A DNA stretch of 64,000 nt from Mechercharimyces sp. CAU 1602. Its GTDB lineage: Bacteria > Bacillota > Bacilli > Thermoactinomycetales > JANTPT01. The stretch is taken from positions 248,001-312,000 of the forward strand of contig NZ_JANTPT010000001.1 of NCBI RefSeq assembly GCF_024753565.1, written 5' to 3'. The notes beneath the pieces are model-generated. The model saw only the letters and a program-made list of their open reading frames with translations, made no database searches and was not told the DNA's origin. Shown here in pieces: positions 25,407 to 35,514 of the stretch (its first letter is position 1; each line of letters begins with the position of its first letter). The translations under genes were made by a program, and so were the position numbers.

Positions 25407-27419
25407 ATGACACCACGCCAGTCGATTGACGATCTAGCAGTAAATACGATTCGTATGCTTTCTATCGATGCGATTGAAGAGGCTAACTCTGGCCACCCTG
25501 GACTTCCGATGGGGGCGGCTCCAATGGCCTATGTCTTATGGTCCCGCTTTCTTAAACATAATCCAGCTAATCCCGAATGGTTTGATCGCGACCGCTTTGT
25601 CTTGTCTGCTGGCCATGGCTCCATGCTGCTTTACAGCTTGCTCCACTTGAGTGGGTATGATTTATCCTTAGAGGAAGTAAAAGCTTTCCGCAAGTGGGGT
25701 AGTCGCACTCCAGGTCACCCCGAATTTGGTCATACTCCTGGTGTGGAAGCGACCACGGGCCCCCTTGGACAAGGGCTTTCCAATGCAGTAGGGATGGCGA
25801 TGGCAGAAGAACATCTGGCTGCTCTTTATAATAAGAATGAGTTCAAAGTAGTTGACCATTATACGTATACATTGTGTAGTGATGGTGACCTGATGGAAGG
25901 CGTCGTAGCTGAAGCAGCGTCGTTAGCAGGGCATCAGAAGCTAGGTAAGTTGATTGCACTGTACGATTCTAATGATATCTCCTTGGATGGAGAAACCTCA
26001 CATGCCTTTACAGAAGAGGTGCGACAGCGCTTTGAAGCATATGGATGGCAAGTATTGCGGGTGGAAGATGGAAACGATCTAGACGCGATCGAGGCAGCTA
26101 TTCGTGAAGGACAAGCTGATACCCAGCGTCCTACTATGATCGAAGTTCGTACCGTAATCGGATACGGTAGTCCTAATAAGGCGGGAACGAGCAAAGTACA
26201 TGGTGCTCCACTTGGAAAAGATGAAGTTGAAGAAGTGAAAAAAGAGTACGGCTGGGCTGCGAGTGAGCCTTTTACCGTTCCCCATGAAGTATCTGTCCAT
26301 TTCGCAGAGTTGAAAGAGAAGGGATCGCAGACGGAGATCAAGTGGCAAAATATGATGGCCCGTTATCGTGAAGCATATCCTGAATTGGCACGGCAGTTAG
26401 AACAATCGTTGCAGGGAAAGCTTCCTGAGGGATGGGACAAGGAGCTCCCAACGTTTACCTCGTCGGATAAAGCGGTAGCTACACGCTCTGTTTCCGGTGA
26501 GGTGCTCAATGCATTGGCTAAGACAGTTCCAACATTATTTGGAGGATCGGCTGATCTGGCCTCATCCAATAAAACAACCATGAAAGATGCTGGTATCTTT
26601 CAAGCAGAAGATCGCAGTGGTCGTAACATCTGGTTTGGTGTGCGTGAACATGGTATGGGAGCCGCCCTTAATGGAATGATGTATCATGGGGGATTGCGGG
26701 CTTTTGGAGCTACTTTCTTGGTTTTCTCTGATTATCTACGACCGGCGATTCGTCTGGCGGCATTATCTCAGCTCCCTGTGCTCTATGTATTTACCCATGA
26801 CAGCATTGCTGTTGGTGAAGATGGGCCGACGCATGAACCCGTAGAGCAAATTCCATCTATGCGCCTGATCCCGGGGTTGTATACGTTCCGTCCAGCGGAT
26901 GGTAATGAGACAGTGGCTGCTTATCGCTTTGCTCTGGAACAGACAAAAGCCCCAGTTGCGCTGGCACTCAGTCGTCAAAACTTGCCTATTTTGGAAGGAT
27001 CTCAAGAGAAGGCGCAAGAAGGAACGAAAAAAGGTGCCTATATTCTTTCCGAAGCGAAAAACGGGGATCCTGAAGGAATTATTCTTGCTTCAGGTTCTGA
27101 GACGAGCTTAGCGATGGAGGCACAACAGCAGTTAGCTGACGAAGAGATTTATGTGCGTGTGGTTAGTGTACCTTGTCGCGAGTTGTTTGCTCAACAAACA
27201 CCATCATATCAAGAAAAAGTATTGCCAAAAGCGATCCAGGCACGTGTTGCTGTGGAGGCGGCTCATTCGATGGGATGGGAGAAATACGTGGGTGATCACG
27301 GTACCGTCATTGGGATGGATGGTTTTGGAGCCTCTGCTGCAGGTGAATTGGTAATGGAGAAGTTTGGCTTTACTGTGGACAACGTGACAGAAAAAATGAA
27401 GAAAACGTTAAAGAAGTAA
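25407..27419 (+). CDS. tkt: Transketolase
   Basis: 670 residues, full length. A thiamine-diphosphate enzyme of the non-oxidative pentose phosphate pathway. Motifs: [17 protein letters not shown] at the start; GDGDLMEG-type cofactor motif (SDGDLMEGV), with the ND of SNDIS downstream; VHGAPLG histidine region; then the pyrimidine-domain REHGMG (catalytic Glu) and [16 protein letters not shown]. The ribosome site GAAGGAGG is 12 bases from ATG 25407, and a TATAAT-like -10 sits at about 25350. A strong terminator ends the unit, so the gene is probably monocistronic. Confidence 0.96.
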   Translation: MTPRQSIDDLAVNTIRMLSIDAIEEANSGHPGLPMGAAPMAYVLWSRFLKHNPANPEWFDRDRFVLSAGHGSMLLYSLLHLSGYDLSLEEVKAFRKWGSRTPGHPEFGHTPGVEATTGPLGQGLSNAVGMAMAEEHLAALYNKNEFKVVDHYTYTLCSDGDLMEGVVAEAASLAGHQKLGKLIALYDSNDISLDGETSHAFTEEVRQRFEAYGWQVLRVEDGNDLDAIEAAIREGQADTQRPTMIEVRTVIGYGSPNKAGTSKVHGAPLGKDEVEEVKKEYGWAASEPFTVPHEVSVHFAELKEKGSQTEIKWQNMMARYREAYPELARQLEQSLQGKLPEGWDKELPTFTSSDKAVATRSVSGEVLNALAKTVPTLFGGSADLASSNKTTMKDAGIFQAEDRSGRNIWFGVREHGMGAALNGMMYHGGLRAFGATFLVFSDYLRPAIRLAALSQLPVLYVFTHDSIAVGEDGPTHEPVEQIPSMRLIPGLYTFRPADGNETVAAYRFALEQTKAPVALALSRQNLPILEGSQEKAQEGTKKGAYILSEAKNGDPEGIILASGSETSLAMEAQQQLADEEIYVRVVSVPCRELFAQQTPSYQEKVLPKAIQARVAVEAAHSMGWEKYVGDHGTVIGMDGFGASAAGELVMEKFGFTVDNVTEKMKKTLKK

Positions 27420-27434
27420 GTGTAAATATACAAT

Positions 27435-27475
27435 AAAACCGCCCCCCTCACGCTATTAGAGGGGGGCGGTTTTTT
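27435..27475. terminator. Strong bidirectional terminator
   Basis: AAAACCGCCCCCCTC (27435-27449) pairs with GAGGGGGGCGGTTTTTT. It serves tkt on the plus strand and could serve the convergent carboxypeptidase. Confidence 0.92.
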
Positions 27476-27530
27476 AGCGGTGAAGATGATGTCGGTGGTA
27501 TCTTCCGTCAGCCTCTTACGTTTTTATAGG

Positions 27531-29039
27531 TTACAACGACAAGTTGTAAAGCTCTCCAAACTTGCTTTTTAGATAGCGAATATAGGGGTCGATCATCAAG
27601 GAACTACCTGTTGCTTTTTGCAGAATTTCATCTGCACTAAATTTACGGCCATGCTGGTAGATGTTTTCCTGTAGCCAGTTGTGTAGGACAGTGAAGTTAC
27701 CTTGAGAAATTTGTTGTGGGATATCAGGATGGCTACTTAGAGCTGCATCATAAAATTGCGCACTCATGATATTCCCAAGAGTGTAGCCTTGGAACGACCC
27801 ACCGATGGTATCCATATACCAGTGGATATCTTGTAGGACGCCATCCCGATCATCGGGCGCCTGGATTCCTAGGTCGGACTTGTAACGAGCATGCCAAGCC
27901 TCCGGTAGGTCGCGTACGGCCAGCTTTCCTTCGAGCATGGCAAGCTCTAAGTCGAAGCGAATGATCACATGCAAGTTATAGGTAACCTCATCTGCATCGG
28001 TACGGATGAGCGATCGCTGTACGCGGTTGATGGCGCGATAAAACGTGGTAAGTGATACATTGTTTAATTGCTCTGGGAACGCTTTTTGTAATTGCGGGTA
28101 ATAAAACTCCCAAAAAGGTAAGCTGCGTCCGACTAGATTTTCCCACAGACGTGATTGGCTTTCGTGCACTCCGGACGAGGTACCACTTGCCAGCGGTGTC
28201 CCTTCCAAACTACTATCGACACCCAGCTCATAGAGAGCATGTCCGGCTTCATGAATGGTACTAAAGAGCGAATCACTCAAATCATTTTCCTGATAACGGG
28301 TGGTGATTCGAACGTCATCTATAGAGAAGTTGGTCATGAAGGGATGGTGAGTGGTATCTAAACGTCCGCGCTCAAAGTCATAGCCCAATTTACCTACAAT
28401 ATCTTTGCAAACGGCTTCTTGATCTTGGATGGCGAAAGGTTGGTGGATACAAGCGGGATCAAAATCAGCTTGTTCCGTAATCGCTTGTACGAGGGGAACC
28501 AACTCTTTGCGTAACTGAGCGAAGACATTTCGAATTTCGGCTGTTTTCATTCCAGGGTCGACTTCAGCGATCAGCGGATCGGCAATATGTTCATAGGGAT
28601 GAAAAGAAGCGAGTTCGCGACTGTACTCTAACGTTTTTTCCAGATAGGGCAACACAGCGGCGAAATCATTTTCGGGGCGAGCTTTTGTCCATACTTGATA
28701 TGTTTCAGAGCTGTGGTTGTATAGCTTAGATACGAAGGAAGATGGAACGCGTAGAGCTTTTTCATACTGTTTACGGGCTAAACGGATCAAACTTGCTTCT
28801 GTACTCTCGTACGGCATGCTATCTTCGTATGTGGCGAGTGATTCTAGTAGGTTACCGATAGCGGGAGAAGTAAATTTCTCATGTGCTAGTTTTCCAATAG
28901 TAGCTAGCTGTCGACCACGAGCGGCTGCCCCCTTGACAGGCATATAGGTGGATTGATCCCAACTTAATACCCCTGCAGCATATTCTAAATCACTTACCTC
29001 TTGTAACAGTTTTTTAAGTTCTTGAAAATTCTTTTCCAT
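27531..29039 (-). CDS. Thermostable carboxypeptidase Taq-type (M32)
   Basis: 502 residues, full length for family M32. A zinc carboxypeptidase of broad specificity. The zinc motif is TIHEAGHALYELG (H-E-x-x-H), with the distal zinc-binding Glu expected in GVHESQSRLWEN. Other family blocks are DPGMKTAEIR, TTRYQENDLSDSLF and IRFDLELAMLEG, and the W-x-x-K-Y/H-S-DLG segment near the end. AGGAGG lies seven bases before ATG 29039. No signal peptide, so cytoplasmic. Confidence 0.94.
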   Translation of the reverse strand: MEKNFQELKKLLQEVSDLEYAAGVLSWDQSTYMPVKGAAARGRQLATIGKLAHEKFTSPAIGNLLESLATYEDSMPYESTEASLIRLARKQYEKALRVPSSFVSKLYNHSSETYQVWTKARPENDFAAVLPYLEKTLEYSRELASFHPYEHIADPLIAEVDPGMKTAEIRNVFAQLRKELVPLVQAITEQADFDPACIHQPFAIQDQEAVCKDIVGKLGYDFERGRLDTTHHPFMTNFSIDDVRITTRYQENDLSDSLFSTIHEAGHALYELGVDSSLEGTPLASGTSSGVHESQSRLWENLVGRSLPFWEFYYPQLQKAFPEQLNNVSLTTFYRAINRVQRSLIRTDADEVTYNLHVIIRFDLELAMLEGKLAVRDLPEAWHARYKSDLGIQAPDDRDGVLQDIHWYMDTIGGSFQGYTLGNIMSAQFYDAALSSHPDIPQQISQGNFTVLHNWLQENIYQHGRKFSADEILQKATGSSLMIDPYIRYLKSKFGELYNLSL

Positions 29040-29198
29040 TCTGCGCCTCCTGTCTATGTAATTGGTTCTCTTGTATCCTATGAGCGATGGTCTCTATTTA
29101 TTCTATCTTTTTTATTTGCGAGAGTACACCCATTTTCGATTGCGATTGGCTTACATAACTGCTTTAGAGGGTGATTAGAAATTTTGTTCCTTTTACAC

Positions 29199-29227
29199 TT
29201 GACATTTACGTATAGTTCCAGTATCAT
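29199..29227 (+). promoter_or_regulatory. Sigma-A promoter of hisS-aspS
   Basis: TTGACA (29199-29204), 17-base spacer, TATCAT (29222-29227). The T-box leader begins a few bases downstream. Confidence 0.8.
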
Positions 29228-29233
29228 TTCTAC

Positions 29234-29560
29234 ACAATAATACCCAAAAACTTGATACGTACCGGTGATGGGAAAAGTACTCGGATGTTCAACACAGCAA
29301 GAGAGGAGATGCCATAGGCTGAAAGCATCTCTTGTGTATCTGACCTGAGGAAAGACACCCGGAGGTTCTGGAGCGAAAGCAAGTACGGAAGTAGTGAGTA
29401 GACCCAGACGGTGACCAGACGATACCTGGTTCCTGCAAGTGGAAGAGTAGATCGCTTACTTTTCAATCAAGGGTGGCACCGCGGGTGTTGGAAGTTCATC
29501 AACCAATCTCTCGTCCCTGACAACGACATAGATGTCAGGGGTGGGGGATTTTTTATTTTT
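29234..29560 (+). promoter_or_regulatory. T-box leader of hisS-aspS, specifier GAC
   Basis: A tRNA-sensing leader. In stem I, GGG-AAAAGTA-CTC faces GAG-GAAAGACA-CCC, so the loop-E AGTA and the GAAA frame the specifier GAC (Asp, 29354-29356), followed by the unpaired A. A distal stem GAGATGC/GCATCTC is present. The T-box AGGGTGGCACCGCGGG runs 29470-29485 and the terminator is CCCTGACA...TGTCAGGG plus TTTTTT near 29515-29556. The UGGN base is C, which pairs with G73 of tRNA-Asp; bacterial tRNA-His carries C73. The specifier overlaps a CAC (His) triplet at 29356-29358. Confidence 0.92.
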
Positions 29561-29580
29561 ATACGGGAGGGGTAATGATT

Positions 29581-30852
29581 ATGCAGTTTAAAGTACCGCG
29601 TGGAACGCAGGATATCCTGCCGGGTGAAGTAGAGATGTGGCAGTGGATAGAAGATAATATTAGAAAGATATGCCGTCAGTACCACTATGCCGAAATTCGT
29701 ACGCCTATGTTTGAAAGCACGGAGCTGTTTAAACGGGGTGTGGGTGAGACAACGGATATTGTGGAGAAGGAGATGTACACCTTTGAGGATCGTGGGGGGC
29801 GTAGCTTAACTTTGCGTCCAGAGGGAACGGCTCCCGTGGTACGGTCGTTTGTCGAACATAAGACCTACGGAGAGCCACAGCCGACGAAGTTGTATTATGT
29901 AGGACCCATGTATCGATATGAACGTCCACAGGCAGGCCGTCAGCGGCAATTTCATCAGTTTGGTGTAGAGTTGTTTGGCACCTATGAGCCAGAAAGTGAT
30001 GCAGAAGTGATCACCTTAGGAATGGACTGGTTTGCCGCGGTTGGTCTAGAAGGAGTAACGGTAGAGATTAATAGCGTAGGTTGCACAACTTGCCGTCCCG
30101 TCCATCGCGCTAATTTAGTTGACTATTTTACTCCCTATCAAGAGCAGTTATGTGGAGATTGTCAATCCAGGCTTACTCGCAACCCATTAAGAATTCTCGA
30201 CTGTAAAAAAGAATCTTGTCAAGCGATTATTAAGGATGCACCTAGTATTGTGGAGGCATGGTGTGAGGAGTGTACGACACACTTTTCACAAGTAAAAAAA
30301 GAATTGGAGCTAGTTAACGTTCCTTATCGCCATAACGACCGGCTTGTGCGGGGCTTAGATTATTATACACGTACGGCGTTCGAGTATATGTTGGAGAACC
30401 GGCAAGGAGGGGGACAAGCGTCTACGATTGGTGGCGGTGGTCGCTATAATGGCATGGTAAAAGAGATGGGTGGCCCTGAGATGTCCGGGATTGGTTTTGG
30501 GATTGGTATGGAACGAGTTTTGCTAGCGTTGAAAACTTCAGAAAAAGAATTTCCGCAGATGACAACATTAGATGCGTATGTAGTTGCCTTGGGTGAACAG
30601 GCACAAGAGGAGACCACTCGTATTCTACATGAACTGAGGAAAGCTGGTTTGGCGGTGGAGCGTGATTTGTTAAACCGGAAGTTAAAAGGGCAGATGAAGG
30701 CGGCTGACCGGGCGGGAGCGCGTTATGTTGTCATTATCGGTGATGAGGAAATAAAGAATCAACGAGTGCGAATAAAAGAGCTAGCAAGTGGTGAGCAAAG
30801 TGAGGTTGGATTAGAGGAACTGACTCACATATTAAAAGAAAAGCAGATCTAA
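29581..30852 (+). CDS. hisS: Histidyl-tRNA synthetase
   Basis: About 423 residues, a class II synthetase. Motif blocks: [14 protein letters not shown] at the start, motif 2 [20 protein letters not shown], histidine-specific [15 protein letters not shown] and [10 protein letters not shown], and motif 3 [13 protein letters not shown]. The C-terminal anticodon-binding domain follows ([10 protein letters not shown]). ATG 29581 is preferred over ATG 29575 because of its spacing from GGAGGGG. Expression is controlled by the upstream T-box, and aspS follows 14 bases later. Confidence 0.96.
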   Translation: MQFKVPRGTQDILPGEVEMWQWIEDNIRKICRQYHYAEIRTPMFESTELFKRGVGETTDIVEKEMYTFEDRGGRSLTLRPEGTAPVVRSFVEHKTYGEPQPTKLYYVGPMYRYERPQAGRQRQFHQFGVELFGTYEPESDAEVITLGMDWFAAVGLEGVTVEINSVGCTTCRPVHRANLVDYFTPYQEQLCGDCQSRLTRNPLRILDCKKESCQAIIKDAPSIVEAWCEECTTHFSQVKKELELVNVPYRHNDRLVRGLDYYTRTAFEYMLENRQGGGQASTIGGGGRYNGMVKEMGGPEMSGIGFGIGMERVLLALKTSEKEFPQMTTLDAYVVALGEQAQEETTRILHELRKAGLAVERDLLNRKLKGQMKAADRAGARYVVIIGDEEIKNQRVRIKELASGEQSEVGLEELTHILKEKQI

Positions 30853-30866
30853 TAGGGGGAAAGAGC

Positions 30867-32648
30867 ATGGAACAGCAGACAAGAACACATCATTGCGGAG
30901 AACTAGGAACCGCTTCGGTTGGTGAAAAGGTAAGGTTAACTGGCTGGGTACAGAAACGACGCGACTTGGGAGGGTTAATTTTTATCGATTTGCGCGATCG
31001 TTCTGGTCGGGTGCAGGTTGTTTGTCACCCCGAAGTATCAGCAGAGGCGGTGCAAGTGGCTGAGAAAGTACGACGCGAATTTGTGTTGGGTGTTGAAGGG
31101 ACCGTGGTGGCACGGGCAGAAGATGCGGTTAATCCCAACATGGAGACAGGAAAAATAGAAATTGAGTGTAAGCAGATCGAGGTGATAAACGAAGCGAAAA
31201 CCCCTCCGCTCGACATTGAAGATCATATTGATGTTGATGAAATGGTGCGCTTAAAATATCGGTATCTCGACTTGCGTCGTCCAGAGATGCAAAAAACATT
31301 GGTACTTCGTCATCGTGCTATGCAGATGATACGTTCCTACCTGGATGAAGGTGGATTTTTAGAAGTAGAAACCCCCATTTTGACTAAAAGTACACCCGAG
31401 GGTGCGCGCGACTATCTGGTTCCCAGTCGGGTGCAAGGAGGGAACTTCTTCGCTCTTCCACAATCACCACAGATGTTTAAACAGCTGTTGATGGTAGCAG
31501 GTTTAGAGAAGTACTTCCAGATTACACGTTGTTTCCGCGATGAGGATCTGCGTGCTGATCGGCAGCCAGAATTTACTCAAGTAGATATTGAAGCTTCTTT
31601 CCTTCCACAAGAATCGTTGCTGAAAATGATGGAAGAGATGATGATGAAGCTGTTTGAGGAAACGATTGGAGCACATGTGGAAGGGCCGTTTTTGCGCCTT
31701 ACTCACCAGGAGGCGATGGATCGCTTTGGCACAGACAAACCAGATATGCGCTACGGGATGGAACTGCGAGATTTATCGGGATTAGTTCACAACAGTGGCT
31801 TCAAAGTGTTTGCCACTACAGTAGCAGGTGGGGGACAGGTAAAGGCGATCAATGTAAAAGGATGTGCTGATTGGAGCCGTAAGGTGGTAGATGGTTGGGG
31901 CAAAGTAGCTCAAGAGCTCGGTGCTAAAGGACTTGCCTGGCTAGCAGTGCGTGCAGAGGGGAATAAGGGACCTGTAGCCAAATTTCTCTCTGCCGAAGAG
32001 TGGACAAAAATGGCAAAGGTATTGGAAGCGGAAGTGGGCGATATGATACTGTTCGTAGCAGATAAGCCGACAGTGGTTGCACAAGTATTGGGAGAAATAC
32101 GTACTCGCTTAGCTAAAGAACTGGACTTGATTCCACAAGGAAAATATAGCTTTCTGTGGGTAACTGATTTCCCATTGCTATCCTACGACGAGGAAGAAGG
32201 TCGTTATTTTGCAGAACATCATCCCTTCACCATGCCTGTTGCTGAAGATGTGGAGAAGTTGACGACAGATCCTGGGAGTGTGCGTGCACAGGCGTATGAT
32301 CTCGTTCTTAATGGGTACGAAATCGGGGGCGGCAGTCAGCGTATCTATCGTCGCGAAGTACAGGAAGCGATGTTTACAGCGCTTGGTTTTACGATGGAAG
32401 AAGCATACGAACAGTTTGGCTTCTTCTTGGAAGCTTTTGAATACGGAGCACCACCTCATGGTGGGATCGCCCTTGGGTTTGATCGAATTGTGATGTTACT
32501 AGCAGGACGTGATAACTTGCGTGATTGCATCGCGTTTCCGAAAACGAATCAAGCTCGATGCCTCCTCACACATGCCCCTACACCGGTGGATGAATCGCAG
32601 TTAAATGCTTTAGCGATCTCATTAGTCAAAAGCGAAGTGGAAGCTTAA
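30867..32648 (+). CDS. aspS: Aspartyl-tRNA synthetase
   Basis: 593 residues, bacterial type. The N-terminal OB-fold binds the anticodon ([20 protein letters not shown]). The class II core has [30 protein letters not shown] (motif 2), the inserted GAD domain (about 290-400) and the motif 3 region [13 protein letters not shown] with a preceding [10 protein letters not shown]. It is second in the T-box-controlled hisS-aspS operon. Whether it discriminates tRNA-Asn cannot be told from sequence here. Confidence 0.96.
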   Translation: MEQQTRTHHCGELGTASVGEKVRLTGWVQKRRDLGGLIFIDLRDRSGRVQVVCHPEVSAEAVQVAEKVRREFVLGVEGTVVARAEDAVNPNMETGKIEIECKQIEVINEAKTPPLDIEDHIDVDEMVRLKYRYLDLRRPEMQKTLVLRHRAMQMIRSYLDEGGFLEVETPILTKSTPEGARDYLVPSRVQGGNFFALPQSPQMFKQLLMVAGLEKYFQITRCFRDEDLRADRQPEFTQVDIEASFLPQESLLKMMEEMMMKLFEETIGAHVEGPFLRLTHQEAMDRFGTDKPDMRYGMELRDLSGLVHNSGFKVFATTVAGGGQVKAINVKGCADWSRKVVDGWGKVAQELGAKGLAWLAVRAEGNKGPVAKFLSAEEWTKMAKVLEAEVGDMILFVADKPTVVAQVLGEIRTRLAKELDLIPQGKYSFLWVTDFPLLSYDEEEGRYFAEHHPFTMPVAEDVEKLTTDPGSVRAQAYDLVLNGYEIGGGSQRIYRREVQEAMFTALGFTMEEAYEQFGFFLEAFEYGAPPHGGIALGFDRIVMLLAGRDNLRDCIAFPKTNQARCLLTHAPTPVDESQLNALAISLVKSEVEA

Positions 32649-32682
32649 GGTACCCATTTATTTAGTAGCCACATTCTGACGC

Positions 32683-32711
32683 TTGAAATTGTAAAAGGCA
32701 AGTGGTATGAT
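32683..32711 (+). promoter_or_regulatory. Sigma-A promoter of 6S RNA
   Basis: TTGAAA (32683-32688), 17-base spacer, TATGAT (32706-32711), placing a start near 32718. Confidence 0.75.
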
Positions 32712-32717
32712 AATACC

Positions 32718-32913
32718 AACAAAGAGAGACGCTCTGAGATGCTCGTATCATCCTCAAGTTTTGAGCCAACACTTCCACAACGGGAGCTTGGTGTCATTGA
32801 TGGGAACGGATGCCTCCATCGTGTGGACCCGCAAACATCAGTGCAGGGCACCCACCTGCTTAGGCAGGTTCAAAACTAAGGATCTTACGGCACTCCCGGG
32901 GCCTCTTTTTTTT
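32718..32913 (+). ncRNA. ssrS: 6S RNA (bsrA-like)
   Basis: About 195 bases between a sigma-A promoter and a T8 tract, with no credible protein frame. The ends can pair (AAAGAG near 32720 with CTCTTT at the 3' end), giving the closed rod expected of 6S RNA, and the middle would leave an open bubble. In B. subtilis the 6S-1 gene (bsrA) sits at the same place, directly after aspS. 6S RNA binds the sigma-A holoenzyme and imitates an open promoter. The identity rests on position, size, promoter, terminator and end pairing; no covariance search could be run. Confidence 0.78.
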
Positions 32914-32986
32914 GTACATAAATATTGGTTTCATGATAAAATCTATAGTAGAGGCAAGGAAATCGGTATACAAAGGATGAATTCGT

Positions 32987-33562
32987 TTGAAAATTGGAAT
33001 TGATATTGATGGTACCATCAAACATACGCAAGAAGCTGCCGTAAAAGTGTACAACAAAGAATTACAAAAGGAGGTTCGTCCCGAAGATATCCGTGAATTC
33101 CACCTAGATAAAGCATATGGACTTACAGCCAAAGAAGGAAAGGCGATGTGGCGCCGGATGGAACACATCATTTATTCGATTGGGCACCCATTAATCGATG
33201 CGGCTCCGATTTTACACGATTTTCGTAACCGAGGACATGAGATTTTCTTTATCACCGCTCGTCCTGATATGAAAAATATTACAGAAATAACAAAGAAATG
33301 GTTAAATGAGAACGACTTCCCTTATGATGGGAAAAATTTATATATGGGTTCGCAAAATAAAGGGAAGATCGCTGTGGATTTAGGGATTGATCTCTTTTTT
33401 GAGGATGCACCGTATCACCTAGACTGTTTAGTTAAGAATGGTATTAAAACGGTTGTTGTTCACGCCAATTACAACGAAGATTATGCTCATGATCTGTTAC
33501 GCATTCGTGAGTGGAAGGAAGCGATTCCGATTGTGGAAGAGATGGAAAAAGAAAAGGCTTGA
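32987..33562 (+). CDS. HAD-superfamily 5'(3')-nucleotidase-like phosphatase
   Basis: 191 residues starting at TTG 32987 after AAAGGAT. The first HAD motif is KIGIDIDGTIKHT (D-x-D-G-T), the second is FFITARPD (T in S/T position), and the third includes Lys in NKGKIAVDLG with FFEDAPYHL (the acid pair). The NT5C/YqfW-type layout fits a nucleotidase or a related small phosphatase. It has its own terminator, and its TTG start suggests low expression. Confidence 0.82.
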   Translation: MKIGIDIDGTIKHTQEAAVKVYNKELQKEVRPEDIREFHLDKAYGLTAKEGKAMWRRMEHIIYSIGHPLIDAAPILHDFRNRGHEIFFITARPDMKNITEITKKWLNENDFPYDGKNLYMGSQNKGKIAVDLGIDLFFEDAPYHLDCLVKNGIKTVVVHANYNEDYAHDLLRIREWKEAIPIVEEMEKEKA

Positions 33563-33577
33563 AGTTTTAGAGGCGCG

Positions 33578-33606
33578 GGTGTGAGTCTTTTGATTCACAC
33601 CTTTTT
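33578..33606 (+). terminator. Terminator of the nucleotidase gene
   Basis: GGTGTGA (33578-33584) pairs with TCACACC (33595-33601), followed by TTTTT. Confidence 0.85.
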
Positions 33607-33616
33607 GATGTATAGA

Positions 33617-33649
33617 GAAAAAGCGATGAAGATTTCTCGTCTTCACCGC
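33617..33649 (-). terminator. Terminator of rarA
   Basis: On the reverse strand GCGGTGAAGA pairs with TCTTCATCGC (ten pairs, one G-T), followed by TTTTT. Confidence 0.8.
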
Positions 33650-33657
33650 ATACGCCA

Positions 33658-34983
33658 TCATCGTTTGCTTTTTTTCTTTATTTCTTCCCAATAGACTTGC
33701 ACCTTTCCTTCATATCCAATTGGGGACGGATGGTAAAATTGTTTACCCAGATGCTCATCCGGTAAGTACTGTTGCAAAACATAACCATGAGGGTAATCGT
33801 GTGGATAAAGATAACGGTCAGTTTGGTCCCCAGGTCGCCCTTTTTTGCCATGACTATCCCAAAGATGGGGTGGAACATCACCGCGTTCCTCTTTGTTTAC
33901 TGCTGTAAGTGCAGCATCGATGCCAGTTACCACTGCATTGCTCTTTGGAGCCGTTGAAATATATATAACAGCTTCTGCTAATGGAATGCGCGCTTCGGGC
34001 ATACCTACATATTCGACTGCTTGGGCGGCGGCAGTGGCTATTTGTAAGGCGCGGGGATCTGCGATACCCACATCTTCTGCCGCGTGTACGATGAGACGAC
34101 GGAGGATGAAGCGGGGATCTTCGCCGGCATGTAGCATCTTTGCTAGATAGTAAAGGGCGGCATCGGGATCAGAACCACGCATGCTTTTGATCCATGCCGA
34201 GACGGTATCATAGTGGATGTCGCCATTCTTATCGTAGTGCACACGCTTTTGTTGAATGGATTCTTCAGCGATCTCTAGAGTGATGCGTCGTTTTCCCTCT
34301 TCATTGGGGTGAGTGGTGAGCACGGCCAGTTCTAGCGCGTTGATAATATTGCGTGCATCTCCGCCTGCCACCTGAATGACGTGCTCCAGTGCGTCATGGT
34401 CAATCTCGACATGGTAGGAGCCAAGCCCACGCTCCTCATCAGCCAAAATTTTTGTGACAAGCTCGATCATCTCATTCGCTTCCAGAGGAACTAAAGTGAA
34501 AACTCGTGAGCGTGATAATAAAGCGTTATTTACCTCAAAGGAAGGGTTCTCAGTTGTTGCTCCGATTAAAGTAACGGTCCCTTCCTCGACATAGGGAAGC
34601 AGAGCATCTTGCTGAGATTTATTGAGACGATGGATTTCATCGATAAAGAGGAGTGTTTTTTCTTGATACATACTCCGTCTCTCCTTTGCTTCTTCAATGA
34701 GACGGCGAATATCGGCTACTCCCGCTGTTACCGCATTTAGCTGTTCAAAACGAGCTTGTGTAGTATTGGCAATCACCATAGCCAGGGTTGTTTTGCCTGT
34801 ACCCGGAGGGCCATAAAAAATGAGAGAGGAGAGTTGATCAGCCTCGATGGCGCGTCGAAGCAGTTTTCCTTGTCCGAGAAGATGCTGTTGACCGATGATT
34901 TCGTCCAGGTTCCGTGGACGCATGCGAGCAGCTAATGGGCGAGTTTGGTCGTGCTGTGCTTCTCCATATTCAAATAAATTCAT
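33658..34983 (-). CDS. rarA: Replication-associated recombination protein RarA (MgsA)
   Basis: About 441 residues, an AAA+ ATPase that acts at stalled replication forks. Motifs: RMRPRNLDEIIGQQHLLG at the start, Walker A FYGPPGTGKTT, Walker B LLFIDEIHRLN, sensor 1 GATTENPSF, then ALLSRSRVFTL. The C-terminal oligomerisation domain contains GSDPDAALYYLA and the PEARIPLAEA region. ATG 34983 is chosen because GGAG sits nine bases upstream; the longer frame back to 35115 would overlap cymR and lacks a site. It is divergent from cymR, as in B. subtilis (yrvN next to cymR). Confidence 0.95.
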   Translation of the reverse strand: MNLFEYGEAQHDQTRPLAARMRPRNLDEIIGQQHLLGQGKLLRRAIEADQLSSLIFYGPPGTGKTTLAMVIANTTQARFEQLNAVTAGVADIRRLIEEAKERRSMYQEKTLLFIDEIHRLNKSQQDALLPYVEEGTVTLIGATTENPSFEVNNALLSRSRVFTLVPLEANEMIELVTKILADEERGLGSYHVEIDHDALEHVIQVAGGDARNIINALELAVLTTHPNEEGKRRITLEIAEESIQQKRVHYDKNGDIHYDTVSAWIKSMRGSDPDAALYYLAKMLHAGEDPRFILRRLIVHAAEDVGIADPRALQIATAAAQAVEYVGMPEARIPLAEAVIYISTAPKSNAVVTGIDAALTAVNKEERGDVPPHLWDSHGKKGRPGDQTDRYLYPHDYPHGYVLQQYLPDEHLGKQFYHPSPIGYEGKVQVYWEEIKKKSKR

Positions 34984-35074
34984 GGAAGGTGCTCCTTCTA
35001 GTTGGCTGGATCTTGTCTTTTCGATACAATTAAAGGATAAAAGAAAGTGAAGCATATGGGAAGAGGTGTAATAG

Positions 35075-35497
35075 ATGAAAGTATCGACAAAAGGGCGGTA
35101 CGGGTTAACCATCATGATGGACTTGGCTCATCAGTGTGAAGGTAAACCGATTCCGCTCAAAAGCGTGGCCAAGCGCCATGGTTTATCAGAGCATTATCTG
35201 GAGCAGTTGATTGCGCCTCTCCGTAATGCAGGCTTAGTACGCAGTGTGCGCGGAGCGTACGGTGGATATGTATTGGCTCATCCTGCGGATAAAATTACAG
35301 CTGGGGATATTATCCGGGTGTTGGAAGGGCCGATCTCACCTGTAGAGCTAGATGAGGAAGTTAATGAAGCGCAGCGTGAATTGTGGGCACGTGTGCAAGC
35401 AGCAATTGAAAAAGAGCTGGATGAAACCACAGTAGCGGATCTTATTCGCACTTCCCAGGATGGGGATGAAAAAGATTATTATATGTTTTATATCTAA
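35075..35497 (+). CDS. cymR: Rrf2-family cysteine metabolism repressor CymR
   Basis: 140 residues, a winged-helix regulator. MKVSTKGRYGLTIMMDLA and the recognition region HGLSEHYLEQLIAPLRNAGLV match Rrf2/CymR, followed by the wing VRGAYGGYVLA. The three cysteines that hold the cluster in IscR-type members are absent, which fits CymR, whose signal is O-acetylserine through CysK. It lies 17 bases before the cysteine desulfurase, so the two are probably cotranscribed. Confidence 0.9.
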   Translation: MKVSTKGRYGLTIMMDLAHQCEGKPIPLKSVAKRHGLSEHYLEQLIAPLRNAGLVRSVRGAYGGYVLAHPADKITAGDIIRVLEGPISPVELDEEVNEAQRELWARVQAAIEKELDETTVADLIRTSQDGDEKDYYMFYI

Positions 35498-35514
35498 GGA
35501 TGAGGGTGAAAAAG

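Noticed and set aside
34984-35115. N-terminal extension of rarA
   Set aside because: It would overlap the cymR start, and the ribosome site GGAG is placed for ATG 34983.
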